DNA from: Fonsecaea monophora
Taxonomy: Eukaryota > Ascomycota > Eurotiomycetes > Chaetothyriales > Herpotrichiellaceae
Reading direction: 5' to 3'
DNA: 64,000 nt
NCBI RefSeq assembly: GCF_001642475.1
Contig: NW_019173965.1
Coordinates: 124,001 to 188,000 of the forward strand
The number at the start of each line of letters is the position of its first letter. Within the stretch, counting starts at the first letter, position 1. Below are positions 21,883-33,963 of the stretch, one piece after another. The notes beneath the pieces are model-generated. The model worked only from the letters and a program-made list of their open reading frames with translations. It was not told where the DNA came from and did no database searches. Both the position numbers and the translations under genes were made by a program.

Positions 21883-24214
21883 GTTTTCTGTGTTGGAAGG
21901 TAAAATACTATCAAGCTCCGTCCAATGCTTGCACCAAGGGATCAGGTCTTGAATCTGTGAGATACGGGAGACATTGTCACCCAAGAGATTATGATGCTTA
22001 TATGACGAGGCATCCTTCCCAACAGGGACGCAACGACTCCGTGAACCGGACGCGGAGGCGACCCCCACAAGCAGCAGGATAGTGGCAATGGCCGTGACGG
22101 CTAAAGTATGAAGAGCATTCCCTGGCCCCTGAAGGTGCTCGGCTGGGCACTGCAATCGGGATTCCCAAGCGCGAGAATCCCATCGTAACTTCTCCGCATG
22201 GGCATCAAACTCTGACTGTCGAAATCTCCACCAGATCTCCATGCAGGCGAGATCTCCATCACAGAGGGGGCCCAACTCCCATCTGTTTCCGCCTAAATGA
22301 TTAAGCGGCATTACTGGTCTCCGTATCACGCATCCCCCTGTCAATTTCTTGAACAAGGCGTTTTATGTCTATCCAACGGAACACTACCTACTCAAGTGGC
22401 TCCCCGGTGTTTTCCTCCGGTCGGAGGTGCTAGCCAATCCGAAACCGAAATACCATCTAGGTCTGAGGGGGCACGGAGGCTCCCCCACGGTACCTGATTA
22501 TATGTACATCGGAGAAGTCAGTCTCAAAGCTGGCCGATAGCCAGTATTAGGCTATGAACAAGCTGTGCAGCCGACTCTACTTTGTCTGAATCTCGGTGAG
22601 ATTGCACGGTAGTTCGATCTAGCAAGTGAAGTCGGCTGTCTAGGTATGCAGTCAAATCTTCATCTGGCATTTGACATGTTTGGCGTGGTATCCATGTGGC
22701 ATGTGTCCTTTCAGGTATGGTCCACATCCTGAGTTGTTGCAGACACCACGTAGACGCAATGCACCAACGGCCGACAGGCAAGTGCCAAGCGAAAGAAGGC
22801 GGTGTTGCTGAACATCTGCCAGACGATCAAGGAGCCATCTTCTCCCTTGGGAGAATTGACTGCCGGCAAACAGCCAAGCCCGCAGGCTTGCAGCTTTCAA
22901 TAAGGATCTGTGAGATGCGTGCCGATGCACCTTTATTGGCCAACGCTTCTGTCACCATTGTGGGCTTCATATGTGCACTCACTGCTTCGGCCAACTGCAA
23001 AGACGTCGCTGACCAGAGGCTTTGTGCCTCCCTCTCTCAGTATTCGTATTCACACAAACCCGTCATGTCAGTGGGTCACCGGGTAAAACGATATACCGCC
23101 GTGGCCCCTCCTCGACGGCAACATGCCATGATGGAGCCGACAAGGTGCTTGACTCGCAACTCATGACGGCGGGTTCCATCTCCGCGTCCGGGCTGCACAG
23201 TAGCTTCAGGCAGCAAGTGTCCCGTCAACCAGATTTCGACCTTTGGGTCTCATGAAAGAGGCCCTAGCGGTGATCCCACTTGCACACGACATTGCGGATA
23301 TTCGAAGGCGATCCCTGGGGCTGTGTCGTATCGTGGGGATTAACTTGTACGTGTCTGGGATTCCAGGAGCCATGTCCAAAGTTGCGAACCTGGCAATATC
23401 ACGTTGGGATAGCTGCACCACGAGATCTTTTATCATTCGCAGAAGCCGTTGTTATGCATCTTGTCCCAAACCATTCCCTGCTCCGAGTGTTTTGATGGCA
23501 CTGGGCTTGTTCTGTAGCTCGAAACTTATTCACTACATGCCAAAAAGACAAAAACAATATTGCACAAAGCAGACTTACCCAAGAGTCCGCCAACACATCT
23601 GGGAGGCTGCTTCTGGAGATTCAGATGTAAGAACCTCTGACAAGTGGCGTTGGTGGAGATTCCCAGCAAGCATCGGATTTATGATGATCCGGTTCTCGGA
23701 ACATTAAACGCCGACAAAAACTCCGCAGCCTCGGCCGCCGCACGAGGCTGTCATGTGCAAGGCTTGTGTGCAAGGCTGTCAGACACGACGTGGGACAAGG
23801 TCATCTGCCAAAGCTCTTTTGATTCTTGCCATGATTTTTTGATTATTATTACTTCGGATGCAATAACCTCGAAACGAGCTTGTCCCAAGCAACAGCCCGC
23901 AGTTTGCCGGCACCGGCACGGCATCAGGCTCCCTGGTTTTGGTATCAAAAAGGTCAGGATACCTCGGCTGCGGTGGACCGTTGTCAGCACCTCTTCGGCA
24001 GTGCAACCAATCACCACACAATGCTTCTTTCTTTGTCCCTCTCTCGAAACGGGGCTCGTTCGATCTCTCGAAAGAACTGGTAGGTTTGGTTTTCATTCTG
24101 AAAAAAATGACTCGAGATTGTTTCCTTCTTGTTGTCGATAATACATACCAAGAGTGAGCTTTTTTTCATTGCCGGGGAGCGTGAAAAAAGAATTTGTAGA
24201 GATCCCGAGGAACC
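21883..24214. other. Intergenic between divergent DUF1275 and thiolase-like genes
   Basis: The first 474 bases are open in frame with DUF1275 (see findings). The rest shows no recognisable gene; scattered open frames up to about 156 codons look like chance. Confidence 0.5.
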
Positions 24215-26372
24215 ATGGCTCATCAGATCCCCATCGTCGTCGGCGTCGGCGACTTCGTCAACCGATCCACCGCGGTTGCTGACGCGCTGGAGCCGTTGAC
24301 CCTGATCCTCAACGCCATCAATAACGCGCTCGACGACACCGGTCTCCCCCAGGACAAGAGGCGGCAGATCCAGGCCGCCGTCGACAGCATCGACGTCGTC
24401 CGCACGTGGACCTGGCCCTACGACGACCTCCCGGGCGACATTGCCCGTGGCCTCGGGGTCGAGCCGCGCCATAAATTCTACAGCGACCACGGCGGGAACA
24501 AGGTCGCCAAATTGTTCGATCAGGCCGCGAGGAGGATCTCGCAGGGCCAGACCAACGTCGCGATCGTCACCGGAGGAGAGGCTTTGGCGTCCCGTGAGTG
24601 AGACAATCTCTCTCCCTTCCACCAACAGGACCTTGTCTCTCGAGGCTAATTCTTCTTCTTTGCCATCAAATATAGTGAGCGCGTGTGCTGCGGCCAAGAA
24701 GTTTCCGCCGCCGGGTTGGACCAAGACAAAGGTAGGGATCGACGGAGTTTTCAGTCCCACAGACAGAGATCTAGGCAAAGGTATGTGAATCTCGGGGATG
24801 AGGCGGGGAGCTTGCCATATGAAACGGTGCTCTCTGGCTTGACTTCTTGTTGACCTTCGCTCACGACTATGTAACAAAAGATCTCGGCGCCATCCACTCG
24901 ATAGGCGCCCCCATCCACATCTATCCGCTCTTCGAAAACGGTTTCCGTGCCCATCGCGGCCAGTCGATACCCGACAACCACGAGGAGTCGTCTCAGCTCT
25001 ACGCCGAATTCGCCAAAGTCGCCGAGAAGTCGCCGTACTCGTGGAACTATGGCAAACGGGCGCCCACGAAGGAGGTCATCGGGACGGTAACGAAGCGCAA
25101 TCGCATGATTTGCTTGCCCTGTGAGTTTTTCTTGCCGACCACCAAGGCACTAAGAAGGTGGTTTGGGCGATGGCAGATCTTTTTTTTGTCTGACGAAAGT
25201 GACCTTAGATCCCCTTCTCATGAATGCATTCAACAACATCAATCTGGCCGGCGCGTGCATTCTGACCTCGACAGCCTACGCCGAGGAACTTGGTATTCCC
25301 AAGGAAAGGTGGATCTATGCCCTTGGTGGTGCTGGCACGCAAGACTGCGACAACTGTACGTACCTGACGAGTTCTTTCAAGAGGCCACGATGTTACAGGG
25401 TCAACTAATCATCGAGTGCGCAGTTTGGGAACGACCCAACTTCTACACGAGTCCGTCCATCGAACAGTCCATTGACGCGGCACTGCGTGTCTCCGGTGTC
25501 GACAAGGAAGAAATTGACCTTTTCGACTTTTATTCGTGAGTCGGGCGCCAATAGCTGATCGCCACCACTGTTGTCTCTGACATGGTGATCTGCTGCAGAT
25601 GTTTCCCGATTGTCCCCAAAGTCGCCGCAACACACCTGGGCCTGCCCATCACGCATGGAACCAAGCCAATCACTCTTCTCGGCGGTTTGACCAGCTTCGG
25701 AGGTGCAGGAAACAATTACTCCATGCACGTAAGTTCAACGCAACACAGAATGGGTGGGCTATCGCTGACATTCTGCTCCTCTTCTTCTCAGGCCATCACC
25801 GAGATGACGCGACAACTGAGACAGGGCAAAGGCCGAAACGGCCTGATCCTTGCGAACGGTGGTGTCATGACCTACCAGCACGTGTTGTGTTTGTCGACGA
25901 CACGCCGACGAGATGGCTCCCCTTACCCAGACAGAGACCCGTTGCCGCAGTTTGTAACTGGCCTCACTGTTCCGAAGATCGATGCCAAGGTCGAGGGAGA
26001 GCAGGATGCTGTCATCGAGGTATGTACAACTTTTCAAAGCTCCTATTGTTTCCAGAGCCCTGCTCTCCGAACGTGTGCGATGGACATTACTGTTGAGAGG
26101 CGTGACGAAAAGCTTGCTAACGTCTGGCACTCGATGGAAACGAATAGACGTACACGGTTGAATTCAAACGGGACAACACCCCGCTCCGGGCATATATCGT
26201 CGGTCGACTGAAGAAGAACGACCACCGGTTCGTCGCCAACCACGCGGACGAGGAAACGCTGCGGCAGCTTTCGACCGGGACGGATGAGAAGATTGGACGG
26301 GCAGGACGGGTTCACAGCGATGGAGTGAGGAACTTTTTCTCGCTGAAAAAGGAAACACGGGGCAAGTTGTAG
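24215..26372 (+). CDS. SCP2-type thiolase-like acyltransferase
   Basis: 521-aa thiolase-fold protein. Eight exons: 24215-24593, 24676-24780, 24881-25120, 25209-25355, 25424-25535, 25599-25728, 25792-26019, 26148-26372; all seven introns (63-128 bp) have GT..AG ends and preserve frame and family sequence. Seen: thiolase N half (PIVVGVGDFVNRS; GGNKVAKLFDQAARRI; VAIVTGGEALAS), C half (DLFDFYSCFPIVPKVA, GGLTSFGGAGNNYSMHAI, ANGGVMTYQHVLCLS), and a C-terminal OB-like extension. Relatives are annotated as acetyl-CoA acetyltransferase-like. Where classical thiolases carry the nucleophilic Cys this protein has HGGNK, so the usual Cys mechanism may be absent (inference). No clear C-terminal peroxisomal PTS1 (ends RGKL). 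Confidence 0.87.
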
Positions 26373-27225
26373 AGGTGTGGTCTAATGAGTGGTTAGTCCG
26401 TTCAATCCGTACAAAGTACTTGTAGTGGTTAGTCTCTTGAAAGGAAGATTGACCGCCCTCTACGAGGTACTCCGTACTTGGTACACTCTGATCGTACGGA
26501 TCTGCAATTACTAAGCACAATCTTGGCGAGGCTTAGTTACTAACCTCTTCTGCACTAGCTCAGTCACCGGATCATCTCCGCCAAGCTTTACAGCCTTGTA
26601 CGCCCAGCTCTTATTCTTCTCCCTTCTTTGATCTTCAGAGACGCTCTTGTATACAGTCGATGAAGCCAATCAAAGCCACAGGCTCCAGCTTCAAGACTGT
26701 ATCCCCTTTCCCAGTCTCAAAAGCCGATTCATCGCACACATGGTTCGCCTGTTCGCACACTTGTTGTGCCGTGTCATATGGTGCCCTCCAATGAGGTCCC
26801 GCTCAACCCCTGATTGTTGCGCGTGGCGTCGCCTGGCCCGTTTCACCCGTCGGGCTGCTGCAGGTTTGCCCTCGCCAGGTTTCCCACATCCATCTTCTGT
26901 CCCCATGTTTCTGGCGCATTTCCAAAACGCCTTGCGGTTCGTCGCATGTAAGGCCCCCCTCTGCCTATCCGTTTTTGAGGCGTCCTTGCGCCGCTAGCCC
27001 AAGTCTCGCCCGCTTTACAAGGTACGGATACTCGTTAGACGGTGATGACTGGGTCGTGTCCACATCTCCAGTCTCGAGCCGCAAGATTGTGATCCGCTCT
27101 GGCACGGGTACTAGGTATGCTCCAGTCTTGCGATCGCACTACGTGAACATTCCCATCATCAGAACCACTTTTGCTCGCGTTCGTTGTATGGTTTTTCTTT
27201 TTTTTGGGCTTGAGAGCATCTATCC
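26373..27225. other. Intergenic: thiolase-like 3' end and surface-protein promoter
   Basis: No gene supported. Nothing distinctive beyond ordinary promoter-like sequence. Confidence 0.55.
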
Positions 27226-28232
27226 ATGGCCTCCCCAAAGTTTTCCGAAGATCACTCGTCCTACAGCGACAAGCAGATCGTGTCGAGCGTCGATCATGGT
27301 ATAGAGGTCGTCAGACAGCCCTATCCAGACGCCTATGCATATGCCAACCCTAACAATACCAACAACGACAGTTCAAAGGGTGGTAGTGGAGGCGGCGGTC
27401 TCGAAGCTGTTCATCACCTTCTGTCCAACGATCAAGAGAACCCTGCTACGTCCAAGGAAAAGTCGAATCGAGAAATCTGTGGTCTTAGCAGCAGGACCTT
27501 CATAATCGTGATTGCCGTGGTCACGGCTTTGGTTGTTGCCGCCATCATTGGAGGGAGTATAGGTGGCGTCCTGGCAAACAAACACAGCTCAGACAGCGCA
27601 AAGGCCGACTCAGCAGAGGTAAAGTTGGACTACTCTGACATTTCATTCGTGCGTATATTGATATTGTGACCTTGAAGACCAGCACCACGTCTCCAGCTCC
27701 TGCACTCTCGACGACTGTAACAACGACCTCGCCATCAGCAACATCAACCAACTCCGAGCCTGCTGTTTCCACGAGCAGTCCATCCTCATCCTCGACAACA
27801 AAAACAACCAGCACAACTAGCACCTCCACCTCTTCGACCGCTGCCGCCACGACCTCGAGCTCTGGCGAAGGAACCTACAACTGTCCCGCAGACAACAACA
27901 CAAACTACGTGTCCCCCTTACTCAGCACCGCGACCTGGACTATCCTCTGCGACACAGACTGGCCGAGCGGGGTGGACTCGTTCAGTGGTGGCACCGTGGT
28001 GGACCTCACTGCCGTCATTGCATACAGTATCGAAGCTTGCGTCGATCAATGTGCTGCGTACAACGTTGCTGGTGGAAATTGTGAGGCGGTCGTGTACGGC
28101 GCCAACATCACCCTTGCGCTGAGTAGGGGCGGAATCCAGGGGAACTGCTTTCTGAAAAGTGACCGGGGAGAAGAGAACATTGCCGACAATAGCGGACAAG
28201 TAGAGGCGGCGTATCTGCTCTCGGCCAGTTGA
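27226..28232 (+). CDS. Single-pass membrane protein, Ser/Thr-rich stalk, Cys-containing ectodomain
   Basis: 315-aa predicted surface protein, not assigned to a named family. Exons 27226-27618 and 27678-28232; intron 59 bp in phase 0 joining SAEV/E to TSTTSPAP. Seen: a cytosolic N-terminus with polar and Gly-rich low complexity (1-85), one transmembrane helix FIIVIAVVTALVVAAIIGG (about 91-115), a Ser/Thr-rich mucin-like stalk (about 132-190), and a C-terminal domain with cysteines in YNCPAD, ILCDTDW, EACVDQCAAYN, NCEAV and NCFLK. The Cys pattern resembles PAN/apple-like modules of fungal surface proteins. This suggests a cell-wall or surface-sensing or adhesive role; that is inference from layout only. 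Confidence 0.75.
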
Positions 28233-29433
28233 GATGGGAGCAAGGGAATATCGGTTCCGATAAAAAAAAAAAGGAATTGAAGAGAGATGTGCCCTACTTA
28301 TCCTCCGGCTACGGAATGCTTGGTCTCTGTTACCTCGACACCGGGTAAAAGAAAAGCTGGCTGGTCCTGGTCATCTCGAGGAACCACAGGGAATATCGAC
28401 ATAATATTGATACAATGACAAACGACACGCAAGATTGTCCTGCGTTGGCGCTCTACGGACGCGCCTACCACTCAACACCGTATTGACTACTCACCTGCCT
28501 CAAACGCGTGCTCAATACTACTAACTGAGAGGCAACTTGGCGATCTCATGGTGCTGCGAGTCTGCAATCTGGTCCGGCTTTCTCACGCCAACTTCGCGCC
28601 TAGCATGGACAAGATGCTCGACGCAAAACGTGACATTTGGGATACATCAACGAAGTTTCGAGGGATTGTCGCCGAGTATGAGCATGAACGACAGAACAAT
28701 CATACAGGAGCCTCCTCGATGAGATACGGAGATGCACTCCTTTCCCCATCCTCCGAGTGGACGGACTGCCAACACCTACTGCCAACGCCTATACCTGGGG
28801 CTTTTTTTTTGCGGAAACGCGAGAGCTCAGTCATGATGGCATTTGCGTTTACCGGGATGTCTATCCCCACCCAACCTGAGAGGGGAAGCTAGCTGGTTTA
28901 AGAGGAGCAAAGGCATATGAATATGTCGTCAACTCGTTCGGGCGATATGGAAGAGGGGGGGGCAAGTGCGTGCAGAAAAGCACTTCGAGTGTTAGGAGGC
29001 TGTCAGATTGGGATGAGATAGAGTTGGAAGAGAATCTCGACTCACGGCACGGCGTCCATGGGCATGCATGGTGCAATGCAACCAAGAAGAGAGACACCCC
29101 CATCTTCCCTTTTTACACGACTCGAATTCCTGGACATCGCGGCACTTTTTCCAGCATCACCAGGCGACAGATTGTACAAACACCGTTCACCGTCATCACC
29201 ATCACCATCTAACCTATCTAACCGTCAGTCCGCCAGTCGGTCAGACAGTCAGTCAGTCAGTCAGTGCCGTCCGCTGACATTATCAACTCCCGCCTCCTCC
29301 CAATATCTCCATTCCCACGCCACACCCCTGGCACTCATGACCGTATCCGTCTCGACGAGAGGTGGTTAAAACCCAGCCACGCACGCAAGAGCAAACACAA
29401 GAACGTCGGTGAGTCGGTCGGTAGGAAGCCTAC

Positions 29434-29460
29434 CTGCCTGCCTACCTACCTACCTACCTG
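29434..29460 (+). repeat. CCTG/CCTA tetranucleotide array
   Basis: Tandem CCTG then CCTA units. A similar CCTA array recurs at 43350-43374. Confidence 0.75.
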
Positions 29461-29659
29461 CTAGGAAGGTGAGTGGGCAGCCAAGTTTTGAAAATACTAC
29501 AGAGGGGTACTGTGCGTAGGAAGGCATGGAAGCTTATAGGCGGTCCCGGCACCGTCCCAAGTACCGGCACCAAGGAGGGCGCTGGTCGCGAGTTAGATAT
29601 ATATATACATGGCTATATTGCTCATGGATAGCTCAGCGTGCGCAGTGTGCTTGGTTGTC

Positions 29660-29710
29660 AGGACCAGGACCAGGACCAGGACCACGACCACGACCACGAC
29701 CACGACCAGG
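29660..29710 (+). repeat. GACCAG / GACCAC hexamer array
   Basis: About four GACCAG then four GACCAC units, non-coding. It would be purine/pyrimidine-skewed if transcribed. Confidence 0.8.
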
Positions 29711-30157
29711 CGAGGACAAGGAGAAGGTATATACATGGTACATAGGACCCGGTACAGAAACCACTAGGCACCTGAATTGAGAGTTACATACTAGGTAGCC
29801 AATTGGATTCGCCCCTGGGATGCGTTTCATCTACCTATCTTCTACCTACTACCTAGATACCTAGGTATCTTGAACAGCTTGTACAGCTTGTACAACTTGT
29901 CCAGCCTGGACTAACCTACCTCGCGTTTGCGTTTGCGTTTGTGTCTGGGACTTCTGACTCTGACTCTGATTTGTCTGACTGTAACCTCGATACCGATACA
30001 GAATACATTTTCCATGCGAACGAGCCCCTCGGGGTCAAAGCGCAAGGGTGCATATCCCTTCTCTGGCTTTCAAAACCATGTTTTTTTTTTTCTGTCATTC
30101 GTTCTTACTCGACTGCCGCCTGGGCCGGATGTAGAAGTTCATGCTGCAAGGGTTCCT

Positions 30158-31916
30158 TTATCCTGAGGCGTGAGGCACAGTCTCAGCGGTGGGTTTGGGA
30201 GGAGCGATATCGGTCATTTCGGTGTCTCTGGGTTGGTGGTCTGGTGTTTGTCCTTGTGTTTCTTTCTCTGTTTTCTCCAGCCTCTCCTCCACATGACCCT
30301 CCTGCGCCTGCACGTGGTCTGATCCTTGCGGTTGCGTCGGTGTCTGTAGCGGGGCTTGTATCTGCGGCTCTTTCGGTGCTTGGACGGTGGGTGGTAGCCG
30401 CACGTAGTCCTTCTCCTGGTCCTGGTCCTGCTCTTGTCCTTGTCCTTGTTCTTGTTCTTGTTGAGAAGGTCGCGCCGCGGAGTCGAGCGACTCTTGCGGT
30501 CCGCAGCTTCCAGCTTGGACCTGCTCTTGAACCCCAGATGTACGAAGGCGGAGCTGGGTCGCCATAGGCAACATGGCGGCAGTAAGCAGTGTATTCTCCT
30601 TCCTGTTTCGTTCGTCGAATGCCTCATAGTCCTCGACCCCGCCTGTCCACATGTCCATGATACTGATCCCTTCTTTCCGATACCTCTCTCCGTCACGCAC
30701 ACTAGACCGCTTCGCAATAGCCGTGGTCCACTCCCGGAGGATTTGGCGCTGCCTCAGCATCGCGGCGATCTGGTGCTTACGATGGAGCTCTGTTCGAAAC
30801 TGATGCAAAGCCTGGGGAGGAATAGGGTCGTGGTGCTGAACCCGTGAGATCAGATACCTTAGCTGGAGGTCCGCGATCGTCCCCGTCGAGTCCTGGGAGT
30901 CAAACTGGACGTCCGGTTGTTGTCGCCGCCATTTCTCCAACTGCTCAATGAAGGTCATCTTGATCATCTTTCTGGCTTCGTAGATGACTTCCTGCCATGT
31001 CAACAAGTTCATTCCAGGCTGTCGACCGACACAACGCAGGTAAAGGCGACTCATCTGTCTCAGCTCTTTTTGAACCACTCTTTGATGGAATTCGCAGGCG
31101 TCACGAAACATCTGGTCATTGCAGACTAGTTCCTCTAGCTGCTCGGTACTGAGATCGGAGAGGGCGTCGCGCATATTCGGAGACGACGAGAGGTGTGGCA
31201 TGAACGAGGTCTGCATCAAGCCGTGTTGTTGATCTGAACCATCATGGCGTGCTTGTTCTGGAACATCATCCTCAGGATAGGTACGTATTTGGCCTCTGAA
31301 AACCGCCCCTGCGACTTGGCCCGAGTTGACCACTATCTTTGCCAGGTCATTACTTTCCTGTCGTAACATGTCCTGGTAGATCGGCACTGCGGATGCTGGA
31401 AGAATGGGTACTGGACAGAAAGACATCAGAGGCGCCTCCGGTTTAAGGCGGTCATGGAGACATACATGACAGTTTCACACTTCGACCACACTCAATGCGC
31501 AGTGCGTCGCGTTCGATGTTCGCCATGACAAACTGTGTCCAGTCAAACTGTGCGAACGCGCCTGGCCAGTGTTCAACCTCATAGATCGCATAGAGCCTGC
31601 TGACCTCGAATTGTGATTCCTTCTTTTGATCTCGTGGCTGACATTCGCGGAAAAAGCAACGGTGTCTGCCTAGGCGAGCTTCCACAGCTCTAATCAGCCT
31701 CTTCAAGCGAGTGCGTGGATATTTTCGTATTGCTGTTTCAGCAAGCATGCCGTGAGGAAGTCGAGGCAGTGGTACTCTTATCACGAAGTCTCTATAGGTA
31801 AAGCTCTGAGGAGGGTTGAGACGGAAGACATCCTTGGACGAGGTTGCCGTTGAGCTCCCTCGGGTGGCGTGATGCTCACTGAGACGACGACCGTGCATCT
31901 TGTTGAGACTGATCAT
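30158..31916 (-). CDS. Hypothetical protein with acidic/Gln-rich C-terminal tail
   Basis: 567-aa protein I do not recognise. Exons on minus: 31916-31466 and 31410-30158; intron 31411-31465 (55 bp, GTATGT donor, CCAG acceptor) joins RSVKLS to LPILPASAV. The start at 31916 is the first ATG after an in-frame stop at 31998. Seen: basic, Arg-rich N-terminal region (1-150); a central helical region with many charged residues (about 200-430), for example LEELVCNDQMFRDACEFHQR and WQEVIYEARKMIKMTFIEQL; and a tail (about 460-567) of Gln/Glu/Asp/Lys repeats and Pro-rich sequence. No signal peptide or membrane helix. A nuclear or scaffold role would be a guess. Confidence 0.72.
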
Positions 31917-32324
31917 CGAATGTGGTTTGTGTGAGAAATGGCGACTGGCGGAAAGACAAACCACATAAATCTGGTGAGGCAGCGCCTCTGGCCGGCTTCA
32001 CGCGTTGAAGACTGCACAAGCGGACCATCGAAGACCTGAGTCTAACTTTCCATCGGTCAGTGAAGAACTCGGTTTAGTGAAAGCAGCGACCTCCGGAGAT
32101 AGTGTGCGTTGGTTGGTCTTTGCGAGTGTCAGTTGCCTCGAGGTGACCCCCTACTACAACAAGATCGTCATCTGAAGTACTGGTACAAAGCCGGGATTGA
32201 CAGTGGGTATCAGTGCACAACGCCTACCCAGTGTTTTCTGTCGTGGACTGAGCATTCGCGCTGAGCTGCACCAGTCCCTAGGGCGTCAAGCAGTTCGGAC
32301 TCTTCTGACCTTTTCCTGATCAAT
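31917..32324. other. Intergenic between tandem minus-strand genes
   Basis: About 400 bases holding the upstream region of the 567-aa gene and the 3' end of the Scn1-like gene. No further feature seen. Confidence 0.6.
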
Positions 32325-33527
32325 CTATACAGGTTCCGTGCGAGTCCAGGAGCTCTGACCTTTAGGACTCGACCCAAAGATGAAGTTCTCCCAATTCGCT
32401 TTCAGTCGCTGGGCTCCTTCTCGCACATCCCACCCCTTCACCTCACAAACCTTGTGTATAATCTCCAGAAGAAGCCCGTCCATTGTTTCCCCCGCACAGT
32501 GGAGGTCGCTCTCAATGAGAATCCTGTTATCTGGCACCGCTTTGATGACACTGGTGACCTTTGCGGTCGAAGAATTTGAGAAATTGATGGCCGTCGAAAA
32601 GGAGAAGTAGATTTCCGCCGGCACGGTAGGGGCGAGAAATTGTTTCAATGCATCAGGAGGCCCGGAGTAGGAGTGCATGCAGATTCGTGGCGGAAATGGG
32701 AATGTCTTGTCTTGATTACCAGTGTTGGGACTGTCGTCGCTATGATGGGCCTTTGGGGCGCTTAGAGCCCTCTTTCTTTCTCTCTTGGATGGCTTCTCGT
32801 AGCCTTTCCACATCGCTTGTAGAAGGTCAAACACCAAGCCATGAGCTTGGACGCTGTGCACAGAAAGCGGGCGCCGTAGCTTTGCAGCGAGCTCGAATTG
32901 AGCTTTCAAGATCGCCTTCTGATGATCAATATTGACGCGGTAGGGCGAGAGCGGTCTCCCTTCGCGGGTTCCGGGGGTATAGTCCTCATCTGAACCACCA
33001 GTCTTGTTCGTGACATCGCCGGTCATGGCACTTGGGCCTTGTGGCAGCCGAAATGACCGATCTAAGCCCACCTCCCCAACCAGTGAATAGGGAAACTCCT
33101 CCAGTTTCTGCTCCGTCTCCCGGAGAAACTCACGTAGCGATCGAGGGGCAGGAAGAGTCTTCAAGAACTCATCGTCATCGGGTGTCGGGGTCAAGACCGC
33201 TTTGTAATGCTCAATCTGATCAGGACGTACGTCTTCCTTCAGGTCGTCGTACATTTGATGGGAGAACCAAGGGTGCCATCCGAACGCTGGAACCACGTAT
33301 TTCGAGGTATTCTCTCTGGCATCCGGGTTCGAGTCCTTCAACTTGTATTTCCTCGCAGTCTCCAGAACCATTTCCTGATCTTGAGACCGGGTGGCCATGA
33401 TCGTGAGAACTCTTGCCTTCATGTTTGCGATGTCCTTGATCGAGGCCATGATATCGGTGGGATGACAGTGAGCGTCAAAAACGCCAATTTCCCAGATGGC
33501 ATCATTGGCATCGTCGGTCTCCGCCAT
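32325..33527 (-). CDS. scn1: TatD-family metallohydrolase, Scn1-like (Cut9-interacting protein)
   Basis: Single-exon 400-aa protein of the TatD DNase/metal-dependent hydrolase superfamily, closest in form to S. pombe Scn1, which was found as a Cut9 (APC/C) interactor. Seen: the N-terminal metal motif DAHCHP (residues 18-23), GEVGLD (Glu 152), the later His motifs VHSVQAHG and CMHSYSG, and the C-terminal ESDLHCAG Asp motif. All metal ligands of the family appear present, so catalysis is plausible. It carries fungal insertions (for example about 165-190 and 245-275). The substrate (DNA 3' ends or another) is unknown. It lies between the unknown 567-aa gene and SREBP, all on minus. Confidence 0.88.
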   Translation of the reverse strand: MAETDDANDAIWEIGVFDAHCHPTDIMASIKDIANMKARVLTIMATRSQDQEMVLETARKYKLKDSNPDARENTSKYVVPAFGWHPWFSHQMYDDLKEDVRPDQIEHYKAVLTPTPDDDEFLKTLPAPRSLREFLRETEQKLEEFPYSLVGEVGLDRSFRLPQGPSAMTGDVTNKTGGSDEDYTPGTREGRPLSPYRVNIDHQKAILKAQFELAAKLRRPLSVHSVQAHGLVFDLLQAMWKGYEKPSKRERKRALSAPKAHHSDDSPNTGNQDKTFPFPPRICMHSYSGPPDALKQFLAPTVPAEIYFSFSTAINFSNSSTAKVTSVIKAVPDNRILIESDLHCAGETMDGLLLEIIHKVCEVKGWDVREGAQRLKANWENFIFGSSPKGQSSWTRTEPV

Positions 33528-33963
33528 CTCTTGAATACGACTGTTCTCTGTGCTGGGCGATTGAGGGAATAAGAGAGATTTTCAGCAACAAAACATTGGA
33601 ATACACAACATGATCACTGTGAAAGACGCACTTACGCAATATTGAAATGACCTCATTTTTTGTCATTCAAAATCTGCGACTTCATCAATTACCGAAAAGA
33701 GGGAGAAAGATCAATAGTTGGGGGATTCAACACTGCTTCATAGCCTAGTCTACAAGAAATAGCTGACTGTTGGATGTAGCTTCTTCATAAGGCTGTGATT
33801 AATTCATGACAGTACTACATTGATAAGTGTTATACATGGACAACAATCGTATGCTATTCGCAAATGACAGGACTATCATCATATATACCACCATCGGGGA
33901 CAAGACCAGCTCTAATCCATTTCTTTCATATTCCGACCGCGACACCGTACCTCGTCAGAACAT
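33528..33963. other. Intergenic between SREBP 3' end and scn1
   Basis: About 430 AT-rich bases with the scn1 promoter and the SREBP 3' region. Nothing else seen. Confidence 0.6.

Larger units (their letters stand above)
28233..30157. other. Intergenic with many microsatellites (convergent 3' ends)
   Basis: No gene seen. It holds an AGTC array (about 29237-29261), a CCTA array (about 29434-29460), a GACCAG/GACCAC array (29660-29710), TA repeats near 29596-29607 and a GCGTTT array near 29921-29940. Confidence 0.55.

Noticed and set aside
22696..23707. Possible small genes in the DUF1275/thiolase intergenic region
   Set aside because: Two open frames of about 155 codons show no protein-like conservation signals and no splice pattern.
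29941..30567. 208-codon open frame on plus with Val/Leu repeats
   Set aside because: Antisense to the Gln/Glu-rich tail of the 567-aa protein; the VLVLVLV pattern comes from the repeat.
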